Positions 1 through 7,354 of a stretch of DNA of 39,220 nt are shown here, in pieces. This DNA comes from Candidatus Nanoarchaeia archaeon (GTDB lineage Archaea; Nanobdellota; Nanobdellia; Woesearchaeales; SKIA01). A program made the translations under genes and the position numbers. Location: contig JANQNG010000003.1 of the NCBI GenBank assembly GCA_028279685.1, positions 1 to 39,220 of the forward strand, read 5' to 3'. Every line of letters starts with the position of its first letter. Positions within the stretch are counted from its first letter, which is position 1. A model generated the notes under the pieces. The model was not told the origin of the DNA, did not search any database, and saw nothing but the letters and a program-made list of their open reading frames with translations.

Positions 1-36
1 CGATTAAATTTATACTCAAATATACTGAAACATAAA

Positions 37-597
37 ATGGCTCACTCATTCAAAAAACACCTGGAGCATCTTTTCAAAATAAGATTCATTAAGTACTGGA
101 TTGTTTTTATTCTGCTCTTGCTGCTGCTGCTCATTCTTCAGGAGTTCTCATTTATTATTTATCTTGCCATCTTTCTTGCTTTTGCGGCACTTTATGGATC
201 ACACAGATATTTTGTGCCAAAAAGTGTTGTAGATCTGGATATTCTGCCTTTTGCTTGTGCTGTGATGACATTTCGATTCGGTCCTTTAGGCGGAATTGCA
301 ACAGCATTCCTCGGTACTGCAGCAGTTAATTATGTGCAAAATACATTCCACAGGCAGATGTTGAGAAAAACATTAAGTTATTTGCTCTGTGTGTTTATCA
401 TCTGGATATTGTTATTAATGGGAATGGAATCAGAAGGCTTCATGACTTTATTGGGAGTCATTGCAAACCTCTTCTTGCAGGTTGTCATCAATATAGGAGT
501 TATGGAAGAAGGCATTCCTTTAAACCTTATGCGCCGTGGAACTAACCTTATTTGGACAGTGATCCTCATAGTATTTGTATTAGATTTATTTCTTTAA
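37..597 (+). CDS. Polytopic membrane protein, unknown function
   Basis: A 186-residue very hydrophobic protein with about five or six predicted membrane segments (roughly residues 18-50, 70-95, 110-128, 135-152 and 168-185) and a basic N-terminus. The stretch around residues 68-95 (LDILPFACAVMTFRFGPLGG) recalls small substrate-binding membrane subunits of ECF transporters or MreD-like proteins, but the resemblance is loose and I make no functional call. It ends 90 bases before the vapBC operon on the same strand. Its reading frame, continued past the stop, runs into a relic of a vapB tail. Confidence 0.7.
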   Translation: MAHSFKKHLEHLFKIRFIKYWIVFILLLLLLLILQEFSFIIYLAIFLAFAALYGSHRYFVPKSVVDLDILPFACAVMTFRFGPLGGIATAFLGTAAVNYVQNTFHRQMLRKTLSYLLCVFIIWILLLMGMESEGFMTLLGVIANLFLQVVINIGVMEEGIPLNLMRRGTNLIWTVILIVFVLDLFL

Positions 598-608
598 GTA
601 TATCTAGT

Positions 609-628
609 TTCAGCTCGGAAAGAAAAAG
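609..628 (+). repeat. Relic copy of the vapB 3' end (direct repeat, copy 1)
   Basis: These 20 bases are identical to 888-907, which encode the SARKEKG tail of the VapB-like antitoxin. The frame encoding S-A-R-K-E-K here starts right after the stop of the preceding gene and stops again after about 19 codons. It looks like the end of an earlier antitoxin gene, or a duplication made when the module inserted. Confidence 0.7.
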
Positions 629-655
629 TTTTTCTTGAACAATCGTTAAATAGAT

Positions 656-667
656 AACTTTATATAC
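656..667 (+). promoter_or_regulatory. TATA box of the vapBC operon
   Basis: CTTTATATACA is centred about 27 nt before the ATG at 688 and there is no Shine-Dalgarno. This is the geometry of an archaeal leaderless promoter. Confidence 0.6.
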
Positions 668-687
668 AAGTATTACTTTCTATACTT

Positions 688-921
688 ATGGTTTGTGTGA
701 GAACAATAAAGGATATTGATGAAGACAGCTGGGCTACATTCAAGAGCTTAGCTGCAAAAAATAAGATGAAAATGGGAGATATGTTTAAAGAAATGATAGA
801 GTCATATAACAATTCTTGGAATACTGTCTTTAATAATAACCGGATTTTTTCCGAAAAAGAAGCAGAAGAAATAAAAAAGATTGTTGCTTCAGCTCGGAAA
901 GAAAAAGGATTTAGAAAATGA
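688..921 (+). CDS. VapB-like antitoxin (ribbon-helix-helix type, predicted)
   Basis: A 77-residue protein that starts with a short strand (VCVRTIKDIDEDSW) followed by two helices, the pattern of ribbon-helix-helix DNA-binding antitoxins. The charged C-terminal half (residues 50-77) would wrap the toxin. Its stop overlaps the start of the PIN toxin by 4 nt (ATGA), so the two are translationally coupled. By analogy with VapBC systems it should bind its own promoter (TATA box at 656-667) and neutralise the downstream RNase. The family assignment rests on size, context and secondary-structure pattern rather than on a diagnostic motif. Its last codons are duplicated upstream at 609-628. Confidence 0.75.
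   Translation: MVCVRTIKDIDEDSWATFKSLAAKNKMKMGDMFKEMIESYNNSWNTVFNNNRIFSEKEAEEIKKIVASARKEKGFRK
888..907 (+). repeat. Direct repeat copy 2 (vapB 3' end)
   Basis: Exact 20-nt match to 609-628, located in the last codons of the antitoxin gene. Confidence 0.75.
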
Positions 922-1307
922 ACATTGTATTTGACACAAATATTCTGATTGATATTCAGAAAAAAAACACAAATATCCTTAATAAACTGAAAGGCTTAGC
1001 AGCGAAATATCCTTCCAATCCACATATTACTTTTGTTAATTACTATGAATTTTTATTTGGGATAAATAAAAAAACAAGCAGAAAAAAAGAATCTTTAGAA
1101 TTCATAAGAACTTTTCCAGTTCTGAACACAACAAAGAGAACAGCAGAAATTCTTGCAAAATTAAAAAATAAATATAATAAGAAAGGTTTTGAACTTCCTC
1201 TAGCAGACTTTCTTATAGCAAGCCTGGTTATTGAGAACAATATGATTCTGTTAACCTCAGATAAAGACTTTGAGCATTTCAAAGAATTAAACAAGATAGT
1301 ATTATAA
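918..1307 (+). CDS. vapC: VapC-like PIN-domain toxin ribonuclease
   Basis: A 129-residue single PIN domain. The conserved acidic metal-binding residues are all visible: D6 (VFDTN), E44 (YYEF), D97 (LADFLIA) and D115/D117 (TSDKDF). VapC enzymes cut RNA, often tRNA or rRNA, and are held inactive by the partner antitoxin. Length and motif order are typical of an intact toxin. It overlaps the antitoxin gene by 4 nt, and its 3' end overlaps the convergent mre11 gene by 6 nt. The target cannot be read from the sequence. Confidence 0.9.
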   Translation: MNIVFDTNILIDIQKKNTNILNKLKGLAAKYPSNPHITFVNYYEFLFGINKKTSRKKESLEFIRTFPVLNTTKRTAEILAKLKNKYNKKGFELPLADFLIASLVIENNMILLTSDKDFEHFKELNKIVL

Positions 1308-2516
1308 TTCATCTAATAACTGATCCAGCTCATCTTTCAATCGCTTCTCGAAATCAGCTACTTTTTCGCCTTCATGTTTGCCTATCTGCAACACTTGGAG
1401 CAAATCTTTTGCTAATAATTTCTCTTTATCAGAGAAGAATGTTTTTACCTGTCCAGCATGCTCTTGAATAACATCTTCTTCAATTTGTTCAATACTCTCA
1501 GAAACAGTTTTGATTTCCTCAAATTCTTTGGAACGCAATTTCGCCGTATTTTTCATCACAAAAAATGCATGATTATCATACGCACGCTGCAACATCACTT
1601 TGAAATCAATGCTCGACGGTCTTCCTTCAGATAAAACTCCTTCAACACGAATCAGCACAATAGTATTCTTAAAATCATGACCAACAGCTTTCATCAATTC
1701 TGCCTCTACTGCTGCAGGAGATTTATGGTGCGCATTAACCGTAATGCAATGCACTCTTTTAAGCTCGACAGGAATAAACTCTTGCTTTAACGTTTCATTA
1801 ACCTCGCAAAGATAGAACCCTCCTTTTTTCAATTTCTCTAACTCAGAAAAGCTATTGGGAAATAATGGACCAGGATAGCATAAATGTTTGTAGCCCGGTA
1901 AATCAATATTGTTCACAATATGCACATGTCCTCCCGCATAATAATCAAAGTGTTTTGGTAAAAAGCTTGCAGGAGTGCTCTCCATCTTTTCCATATCTTC
2001 TGGCTTCAATTCATCAATTGCAGTGTGAAACATAAAAATCTTGAAGCCCTCCGTTTTTTCTAACGGTTTCACATCGAGATCTTCAAAATATTTCTTCTCT
2101 AATGTTCCTCTTCTCCCTAATACGCCAGTGATCTTTGCTCCTGTTTTTTCATCAACAGTAAAATCAAGCTGCAGTTTATCATCGTTGATATTTCCTTTGA
2201 AAACATTAGTTATTAGTCCTGCTTCTTCAAGAATATCAAGCATGGTTTTTCCTGATGGAGAATAATCATGTGATCCGGCAATGATATAAACAGGAATATT
2301 TGCTTCTTTTAACTTCTTCAATGCTACCATAGTTCTTTTGATGAAATCAATGCCTGGCAGTGCTGTGTTGAAAAGATCTCCTGCTATCAGTATAAAATCC
2401 ACTTTTTCATCAATGCACGTATACACCGCATATCTGAATGCCTCTATCGGCAGTTCTTTGAGTTTCGGATCACGCCAACCCCCAATATGACAGTCAGCAA
2501 AATGAGCAAATTTCAT
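1302..2516 (-). CDS. mre11: Mre11/SbcD-family DNA double-strand-break repair nuclease
   Basis: A 404-residue calcineurin-like phosphoesterase. Metal-site motifs occur in order: D8 and H10 in ADCHIGGW, D47 in AGDLFN, H83 in AGSHDYS, a His in MFHTAID, and the GGHVH motif near residue 195. A C-terminal capping and helical region follows. The usual Asn of GNHD/E is Ser82, a variant I believe occurs in some archaeal Mre11 proteins. I start at the ATG giving MKFAHFADCHIGGW, because a longer frame adds 27 hydrophobic residues with no family counterpart. Mre11 normally works with Rad50 to process DNA ends. No Rad50 gene is adjacent. The 98-residue gene just upstream may share its transcript. Confidence 0.9.
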   Translation of the reverse strand: MKFAHFADCHIGGWRDPKLKELPIEAFRYAVYTCIDEKVDFILIAGDLFNTALPGIDFIKRTMVALKKLKEANIPVYIIAGSHDYSPSGKTMLDILEEAGLITNVFKGNINDDKLQLDFTVDEKTGAKITGVLGRRGTLEKKYFEDLDVKPLEKTEGFKIFMFHTAIDELKPEDMEKMESTPASFLPKHFDYYAGGHVHIVNNIDLPGYKHLCYPGPLFPNSFSELEKLKKGGFYLCEVNETLKQEFIPVELKRVHCITVNAHHKSPAAVEAELMKAVGHDFKNTIVLIRVEGVLSEGRPSSIDFKVMLQRAYDNHAFFVMKNTAKLRSKEFEEIKTVSESIEQIEEDVIQEHAGQVKTFFSDKEKLLAKDLLQVLQIGKHEGEKVADFEKRLKDELDQLLDEL

Positions 2517-2547
2517 AGAAAAGAAGAATACTAGTAGATTTAAAGAA

Positions 2548-2844
2548 TTATCTAATTCCACCAGGAGGAACAGTAACTGTAGGAAGAGGCTCTCCATCGA
2601 TCTTATGATAGACTGTATCTTGACCTACAACAGTGAATTCATCAACTTCAGGACCCTGTCGAACATTTTTAATATAAAATACAGGTTTTGATTCTTCTGG
2701 AAGTTCATTGTAAATAACTTCAACTCTTTTATTAGTTTCTTTGACTATTGAATGAACATTCATACTATGATAACAACTTTTAAAAGAAGCTGCCATAGTA
2801 CAAAGCATCATAAGATATAATCCTATTCTTGTTTTTTCAGCCAT
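2548..2844 (-). CDS. Small membrane-anchored or secreted protein, unknown
   Basis: A 98-residue protein with one N-terminal hydrophobic segment (residues 7-21, GLYLMMLCTMAAS) followed by a polar, probably beta-rich extracellular part with a proline-rich end (LPTVTVPPGG). The Cys near residue 24 is not in a convincing lipobox. It is transcribed in the same direction as mre11, with a 31-nt gap. I recognise no family. One copy of the recurrent palindrome (2911-2930) lies 67 nt upstream of its start. Confidence 0.6.
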   Translation of the reverse strand: MAEKTRIGLYLMMLCTMAASFKSCYHSMNVHSIVKETNKRVEVIYNELPEESKPVFYIKNVRQGPEVDEFTVVGQDTVYHKIDGEPLPTVTVPPGGIR

Positions 2845-2910
2845 ACTATTAGAAACAATACACTATTAATAAAATTTTCTATTTTTACTACTAGAAAATA
2901 ATTAAATAAT

Positions 2911-2930
2911 TATTTTCCATATAGAATATA
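2911..2930. promoter_or_regulatory. Recurrent palindromic operator-like site, copy 1
   Basis: Matches the consensus TATTTTCYATATAGWAWATA shared with sites at 3291, 6736, 13881 and 28754. It lies between divergent genes and is about 14 nt upstream of the TATA-like box (near 2945) of the gene at 2974. A second, looser TTTTCTA...TAGAAAA inverted repeat adjoins it at 2875-2900. Confidence 0.55.
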
Positions 2931-2973
2931 TACAATAATAAAGTTTTTATTATATTCCCTGTTCCAAGTTTTT

Positions 2974-3249
2974 ATGGAAAAAAGAAAATACACTATTCCT
3001 CAAGAGGCATTCGAACTTATGAATCGATGGACACAGATAAAAACCTCCTACGAAACTGAGTTTCGTGGTAAAGATATTACAGATGTGGTAATCCAATTCG
3101 AAGGAGAACAACCACGATTCGCCCATATACATTACAAAATCGATGGGCTTACAGGAACTGAAAGCATTGATCTTTCCAAGAATCATCTTCTTGATAAGCC
3201 AGAGGAAAGACCTTATATCCCTTTTGAAACTACGCTTTCTCGAAAATAA
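2974..3249 (+). CDS. Hypothetical protein, 91 residues
   Basis: A soluble, charged small protein with a helix at residues 9-30 followed by beta-like segments (ITDVVIQFEG, RFAHIHYKIDG). No signal peptide, cysteine pair or known motif. It probably uses a leaderless start, with a T/A-rich box about 27 nt upstream and an operator-like palindrome just beyond that. Together with the next gene, which has the same upstream arrangement, it may belong to one regulon. Confidence 0.6.
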   Translation: MEKRKYTIPQEAFELMNRWTQIKTSYETEFRGKDITDVVIQFEGEQPRFAHIHYKIDGLTGTESIDLSKNHLLDKPEERPYIPFETTLSRK

Positions 3250-3290
3250 TTTCTTTGTAATTTATCCAATAAAAAGTATTCACCTATATT

Positions 3291-3310
3291 TATTTTCTAT
3301 ATAGAATATA
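3291..3310. promoter_or_regulatory. Recurrent palindromic operator-like site, copy 2
   Basis: TATTTTCTATATAGAATATA, about 22 nt upstream of the TATATA box near 3332 that serves the gene at 3360. Confidence 0.55.
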
Positions 3311-3359
3311 TGTTTGAGCATCAAAACAACTATATAGCTTAACAACACAAAATCATCAT

Positions 3360-3767
3360 ATGTACGAAGCAGAGACTGCCAGAGATATTAACTATGATAT
3401 GCACATCATTCTAGCAAATAAGTATTTGAAAGAACATAATATTCTTCAGGCCAGGAATGAATTCCAGTATGCATTAAATCAAGTTTACAAAGATGACCAA
3501 GGCATAACACTTGAAGTCATGCTCTGCGAGACAAGAGCAGGCATTCTCTATTGTGAATTACAACTCAATGGCCAATGTGAAAGAACAGAAACTGAATTAA
3601 GCAACCTTTACAAGCTCGTCAAGAATCATCAAAAGAACATTGATCTATTTCTTCGAAAAGATCCTCCTTGTGAAAAAGAAAGAATCTATTCTCTTCTCCA
3701 GAGAGCAACAAATTTAGTTGACTCTATAGAAAAACTTGTGATGCCTATAGCCATCTGCCTTAATTAA
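3360..3767 (+). CDS. Hypothetical helical (TPR-like) protein
   Basis: A 135-residue all-helical protein. Residues 10-50 (ILANKYLKEHNILQARNEF and following) have the A/G/Y spacing of one tetratricopeptide-like hairpin, and the remainder continues as amphipathic helices with four Cys. It may be a small adaptor protein. Leaderless-type promoter (TATATA near 3332) with the recurrent palindrome upstream. I cannot assign a specific function. Confidence 0.6.
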   Translation: MYEAETARDINYDMHIILANKYLKEHNILQARNEFQYALNQVYKDDQGITLEVMLCETRAGILYCELQLNGQCERTETELSNLYKLVKNHQKNIDLFLRKDPPCEKERIYSLLQRATNLVDSIEKLVMPIAICLN

Positions 3768-3836
3768 CAACAAAAACTTCTAGAAAATCTTATATACTCA
3801 TTCAAATCTGAACAGATTCCTTGATGAGGTGTTACT

Positions 3837-4253
3837 ATGAGAAGAGTTTACAAAGTCGAAAATAATCTTGAAGGAGCAGTGAGCAATGATTTTCCAGGTG
3901 TTGCTTTTGAAATCGATCAGGAAATGTTATTCTGGAGCAGTCATTTTCCAAATCTCAAAAGTGGCGAGAAGAATGTCACTATACGCTATAGACCTGGAAA
4001 GATAAGAATTCCTGGTGCAAAAGATATGCGCGTGATCGATACTGGCGATAATGGAAAATCATATACTCCTGCAGGCATAATTACTATTCCAACTATTATG
4101 GTTCTGGATCTTATAGAATTCAAAGATGAATTTGCAAGATTAGATGGATTTGAAAATAAAGAAGATATGATCCAAGGTATGGAAAAATACTACGGACCAC
4201 TACCTGAAGATGCTGTTCTCAGTATGTATTGGTTGAATAACTATAGGGCTTAA
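3837..4253 (+). CDS. ASCH/PUA-like domain protein
   Basis: A 138-residue protein with the ASCH pattern: FPNLKSGEKNVTIRYRPGKI near residues 38-57 (K, T/R and the G turn), then a strand LDLIEFKDEFARLDGFENKEDM, where A..DGF...E is the signature helix-turn. ASCH domains share the PUA fold and are thought to bind RNA or act on modified nucleotides. A TATA box (CTTATATACTC near 3790) and a GAGGTG Shine-Dalgarno precede the ATG. Its 3' end overlaps the convergent rubrerythrin gene by 4 nt. Confidence 0.7.
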   Translation: MRRVYKVENNLEGAVSNDFPGVAFEIDQEMLFWSSHFPNLKSGEKNVTIRYRPGKIRIPGAKDMRVIDTGDNGKSYTPAGIITIPTIMVLDLIEFKDEFARLDGFENKEDMIQGMEKYYGPLPEDAVLSMYWLNNYRA

Positions 4254-4768
4254 ATATCCATATCATCTGGCTCGAAATATTCTAGAGGATGCTTACAGCA
4301 AGGACATTCTTTAGGAGGCTCTTTGCCTTCATGTTTATGGCCGCATTTAGAGCATTTCCATGTTATCGGCTTATCTCTTTTGTACACCGTATCTTCTTCT
4401 ACACGCTTCAACAGTTTCTCATAGCGTTCTCTGTGCTTTTCTTCAACTTTAGAAACAGCTTTGAATAATCGTGCAGCATCTTCGTTACCTTCTTTCTCAG
4501 CTTCCTCAGCAAACTTAGGATACATCTCAGTATGTTCATATAATTCCCCGGCAACCGCTTCCTTGAGATTAGTCTTCGTATCGCCAATACCTTTCAATAA
4601 CTTGAAATGCTCCTTTGCGTGTTGCATTTCATTCAACGCAGTCTCTTCGAATATCTTAGCAATATAATGATATCCTTGTTTTCGAGCAACTTTCGCAAAA
4701 TAATCGTACTTATTGCGAGCCATACTCTCCCCAGCGAATGCTTCATGAAGATTATCTTCTGTAGTCAT
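4250..4768 (-). CDS. rbr: Rubrerythrin
   Basis: A 172-residue two-domain protein. Residues 1-130 form a ferritin-like four-helix domain with the paired Glu motifs EAFAGES, EETALNEMQHAKEH, EAVAGELYEHTEMY and EEKHRERYE, which bind a di-iron centre. Residues 135-165 form a rubredoxin-like iron site with CSKCGH and CPCCKHP. Rubrerythrins reduce hydrogen peroxide in anaerobes, which fits an anaerobic lifestyle. A GGGTGAT Shine-Dalgarno precedes the start. The gene is complete, with all expected ligands present. Confidence 0.95.
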   Translation of the reverse strand: MTTEDNLHEAFAGESMARNKYDYFAKVARKQGYHYIAKIFEETALNEMQHAKEHFKLLKGIGDTKTNLKEAVAGELYEHTEMYPKFAEEAEKEGNEDAARLFKAVSKVEEKHRERYEKLLKRVEEDTVYKRDKPITWKCSKCGHKHEGKEPPKECPCCKHPLEYFEPDDMDI

Positions 4769-4861
4769 AATATCACCCTAAACCAGGTAGAAAAGTCCTA
4801 TTTACATAGATTTCTATTGATTTTTTATTCACAGACGATATTTATTACTCATTAGTAAAGA

Positions 4862-4870
4862 TTTATAAAG
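4862..4870 (+). promoter_or_regulatory. TATA box of the methyltransferase-NadM fusion gene
   Basis: TTTATAAAG predicts transcription from about 4892, giving a leader of only about 12 nt before the ATG at 4904. Confidence 0.5.
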
Positions 4871-4903
4871 TATTCGTCCACCCCTTCTATTGTGCTAATT
4901 ACT

Positions 4904-6664
4904 ATGAGTAAAAAAAGATACGATAACAATTTCCAAAATTTAAGAAAAGGAATGGATGAAAAAGAAGGATTAGCAGATCTTATTAATGAAACTCTTACTT
5001 TGAAAGGCAGCTTTCTTGATATTGGCGCCAACGATGGAAAACTTGGTTCGCTCCTTGAAGGAGATTTCAATGAGAAAGTAGCAGTCGAACCTAATGCTGA
5101 AGCCTGCGATACATTAAGAAATTCAGGTTATGAAGTTCATGAAATGGGATATGAAAAATTCGACAATGATAAAAAATTTGATTTTGTTCTAGCCAGTCAT
5201 GTCCTCTACTATATTCCAATAGAAAAATGGGCAGATGTAGTTGAAGATATGTATAATCGCGTAGAGAAAAATGGAAATCTTGCAGTTATTCTAACAACAG
5301 GAGGAAGTTATTGGGATATGTGTGTGAATTTTTTCACTGAAAAAAAAGCGAATCCAAACATGGCAACCCGTAAATTTATTAGTGATGCTATAGAAACCTA
5401 TTTGGGTAAATTACAAAAGAAAGTAATAACTTCAAATATCTCCATGCCGCTAAATGAAGCAATTGAAGTATTTACAACATATGCTGAAGCTTCCGATGAT
5501 GTAGCTCAATTAATTGAAAGATATTTAACTGCAAGAACTGATGAAGATGGAATCACCCATCTTACTAACGAAAATACTGTTCTGTTTATAGAAAAGAAAG
5601 AAAGACCTAGACTTGAAATTGATATAATAAAACACCCTTATGATCGAGTTTTAGTCAAATCCTTAAAGGACAAGAGAGTTGCCATACCCGGAAGATACAA
5701 TCCTCTTCATAATGGTCATCTGTCAATGTTTATTGAAATTATAAAAGCAGCAGGAGTAACTTTTATTCCTTTAGGAAGTGCTAATGAAACACACAGCAGA
5801 AATAATCCTTGTAGTGCAGTTGAAAGAAGAAATTATATTATGCGAGCATTGAATGATGCAGCACAAAGTGATGATTTCTTAAGAGAGCGGATGAAAGATG
5901 TACGTGTAATACCCATTCAAAATACAGGTTTGGGTGATGGGTTATGGAGTATTAACGAACAAAAACAATGGATTTCCAGCATTTATGAAATTTCTGGAGG
6001 TATTGACTTATTAATTAGCAGCAATCCCCAAGTAGCTGCTTCTTGCAAATCTTATGGTATTGATTGTCGACATGTGACAGAAGTAGTGCGAAAAGAATCA
6101 TTACTCATGCAGGGAACATTGCATGATAAACTTTCAGCAACACATATAAAAAAATTAATAGATTCAGGCCATTCAGAATATAAAGACCTAATACCTCATT
6201 CTGTTCTTGAGGTTTTGCAAGAGATTGGAGGAATCGAAAATCGATTAAACTTTTCTTTAACACAATCAATTGATGACTCTTGCAGACAACCTTACGTGGA
6301 TTGTATCATTTACAAGATCGATTCAAATGGCCAGATGATGATTGGTGTTGATGAATCAGATTCAATTCCAAGAATAAAAATTGAGAATGGTGAATTTGAG
6401 GATTTGCAGTTAGTTCGATATTTCCAACAAATTGGTCTCGATGCAAAGATAATAGATCCTTATCGTTTGCCACTAAGATTACAATTAGGGGATGGATTAC
6501 CAAGAAATATGAGAAGAGTTAGAACTTACAGGGAAAATAAATCCATAATCACAGCATATGTACTCAGTGCCCCCGAATCAAATTTGAAATTTGTGGATCC
6601 TGGATGTGTTTCCTCAGAAAGCACGAGATGTTTTATGGAATTCATTAGAGGAAATGCTCAGTAA
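4904..6664 (+). CDS. Fusion: SAM methyltransferase + NadM-like nucleotidylyltransferase + C-terminal domain
   Basis: A 586-residue protein with three parts. Residues about 30-230 are a class I SAM methyltransferase: motif I FLDIGANDGKLG, acidic loop end VAVEPN, then FDFVLASHVLYYI. Residues about 255-430 are an HxGH nucleotidylyltransferase of the archaeal NadM type: GRYNPLHNGH at 263-272, LGSANETHSRNNP, a W-containing helix, ISSNPQVA, and SATHIKK at 411-417. NadM makes NAD from NMN and ATP. Residues about 445-586 resemble a Nudix-like or small alpha/beta domain but no Nudix box is visible. NadM-Nudix fusions are known in bacteria; an added methyltransferase is new to me. The substrate is unknown and may be a modified dinucleotide. 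A GTG at 4892 is an alternative start. Confidence 0.8.
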   Translation: MSKKRYDNNFQNLRKGMDEKEGLADLINETLTLKGSFLDIGANDGKLGSLLEGDFNEKVAVEPNAEACDTLRNSGYEVHEMGYEKFDNDKKFDFVLASHVLYYIPIEKWADVVEDMYNRVEKNGNLAVILTTGGSYWDMCVNFFTEKKANPNMATRKFISDAIETYLGKLQKKVITSNISMPLNEAIEVFTTYAEASDDVAQLIERYLTARTDEDGITHLTNENTVLFIEKKERPRLEIDIIKHPYDRVLVKSLKDKRVAIPGRYNPLHNGHLSMFIEIIKAAGVTFIPLGSANETHSRNNPCSAVERRNYIMRALNDAAQSDDFLRERMKDVRVIPIQNTGLGDGLWSINEQKQWISSIYEISGGIDLLISSNPQVAASCKSYGIDCRHVTEVVRKESLLMQGTLHDKLSATHIKKLIDSGHSEYKDLIPHSVLEVLQEIGGIENRLNFSLTQSIDDSCRQPYVDCIIYKIDSNGQMMIGVDESDSIPRIKIENGEFEDLQLVRYFQQIGLDAKIIDPYRLPLRLQLGDGLPRNMRRVRTYRENKSIITAYVLSAPESNLKFVDPGCVSSESTRCFMEFIRGNAQ

Positions 6665-6735
6665 TATCGCTAATAAGTAAATGAAAAACACCGTTCTAAA
6701 GAATGAAGCTCAGCGCTATCAAGCAATTGAGCAAT

Positions 6736-6753
6736 TATTTTCCATATAGTATT
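6736..6753. promoter_or_regulatory. Recurrent palindromic operator-like site, copy 3
   Basis: TATTTTCCATATAGTATT, 26 nt upstream of the TATA box of the FKBP gene. Confidence 0.5.
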
Positions 6754-6779
6754 GATTCTTACCTCATCCACCCACAACC

Positions 6780-6788
6780 CTTATAAAC
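6780..6788 (+). promoter_or_regulatory. TATA box of the FKBP gene
   Basis: CTTATAAAC, with predicted transcription from about 6806. This leaves a leader of about 50 nt that carries a hairpin and a Shine-Dalgarno. Confidence 0.5.
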
Positions 6789-6801
6789 AATACATTGTTA
6801 G

Positions 6802-6821
6802 CGTTTCTGAAAGGGGAAACG
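6802..6821 (+). promoter_or_regulatory. 5'-terminal hairpin in the FKBP leader
   Basis: CGTTTC and GAAACG pair as a 6-bp stem around the loop TGAAAGGG, at or close to the predicted 5' end of the mRNA. It may stabilise the message or act as a thermosensitive element (inference). Confidence 0.35.
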
Positions 6822-6856
6822 AGTTCTTGCTTGTTTTGTCTTATGGAGTTGATAGT

Positions 6857-7300
6857 ATGGTTGTAGAAAAAGGAGATACAGTAAAAATTCATTACACTGG
6901 AAAGCTCGATGATGGAACAGTATTTGACACATCGAAGCATGGCGATCATGATCATCCGCTAGAGTTTGAAGCAGGTGCAGGAAAAGTGATTCCTGGATTC
7001 GATAAAGCCGTTCTCGGGATGAAGAAAGATGAAGAGAAGACAGTCGATATTAAACCTGAAGAGGCTTATGGTGAAGTCAGACCTGAGCTCACACAGAAAG
7101 TTCCTCGGGACAAGATTCCGAAGGATCTTGAAGTGAAAGAAGGTATGATGCTCGGCTTGATGGGTCCTGATGGAAAGCAATACCCAGCAAAAGTCATCAA
7201 AGTTGAAGACACTGAAGTCACCATCGACCTGAATCATCCATTAGCAGGCAAGACTTTGCATTTCGAAATCAAAGTTATTGACATTATACCTAAAAAATAA
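6857..7300 (+). CDS. FKBP-type peptidyl-prolyl isomerase, SlyD-like
   Basis: A 147-residue FKBP with the insert-in-flap domain seen in SlyD and short archaeal FKBPs. N-terminal FKBP strands: VEKGDTVKIHYTGKLDDGTVFD. Active-site region: PLEFEAGAGKVIPGFDKAVLGM. The inserted chaperone lobe runs from about residue 72 to 120, and the family-typical end NHPLAGKTLHFEIKVIDI follows. It accelerates prolyl isomerisation and helps folding in the cytosol. The start is set by GGAG 8 nt before this ATG; a longer frame adds 35 unrelated residues. It sits 54 nt upstream of the sigma-factor gene on the same strand. Confidence 0.93.
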   Translation: MVVEKGDTVKIHYTGKLDDGTVFDTSKHGDHDHPLEFEAGAGKVIPGFDKAVLGMKKDEEKTVDIKPEEAYGEVRPELTQKVPRDKIPKDLEVKEGMMLGLMGPDGKQYPAKVIKVEDTEVTIDLNHPLAGKTLHFEIKVIDIIPKK

Positions 7301-7321
7301 AAAGTGTCACACAGAGGAAAA

Positions 7322-7330
7322 CTTTTTATG
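7322..7330 (+). promoter_or_regulatory. TATA-like box of the sigma-factor gene
   Basis: CTTTTTATG is centred about 28 nt before the ATG at 7355 with a pyrimidine-rich stretch between, as in leaderless archaeal promoters. Confidence 0.4.
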
Positions 7331-7354
7331 TTTCCTCTTTTTTCTCTCTTTTTC

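Noticed and set aside
2517-2597. Longer N-terminus for Mre11
   Set aside because: The added 27 residues are hydrophobic leucine/phenylalanine-rich sequence unlike any Mre11, and MKFAHFADCHIG is a typical family start.
6752-6856. Longer N-terminus for the FKBP protein
   Set aside because: It would cover the TATA box, hairpin and Shine-Dalgarno; the GGAG spacing fits the ATG at 6857.
7268-7300. TTGACA at about 7273 as a -35 box for the sigma gene
   Set aside because: It lies in the FKBP coding sequence (encoding part of VIDI) and no -10-like hexamer follows at 16-18 nt.
7304-7354. Longer N-terminus for the sigma factor
   Set aside because: It reads through the TATA-like box and pyrimidine tract and has no counterpart in sigma factors.
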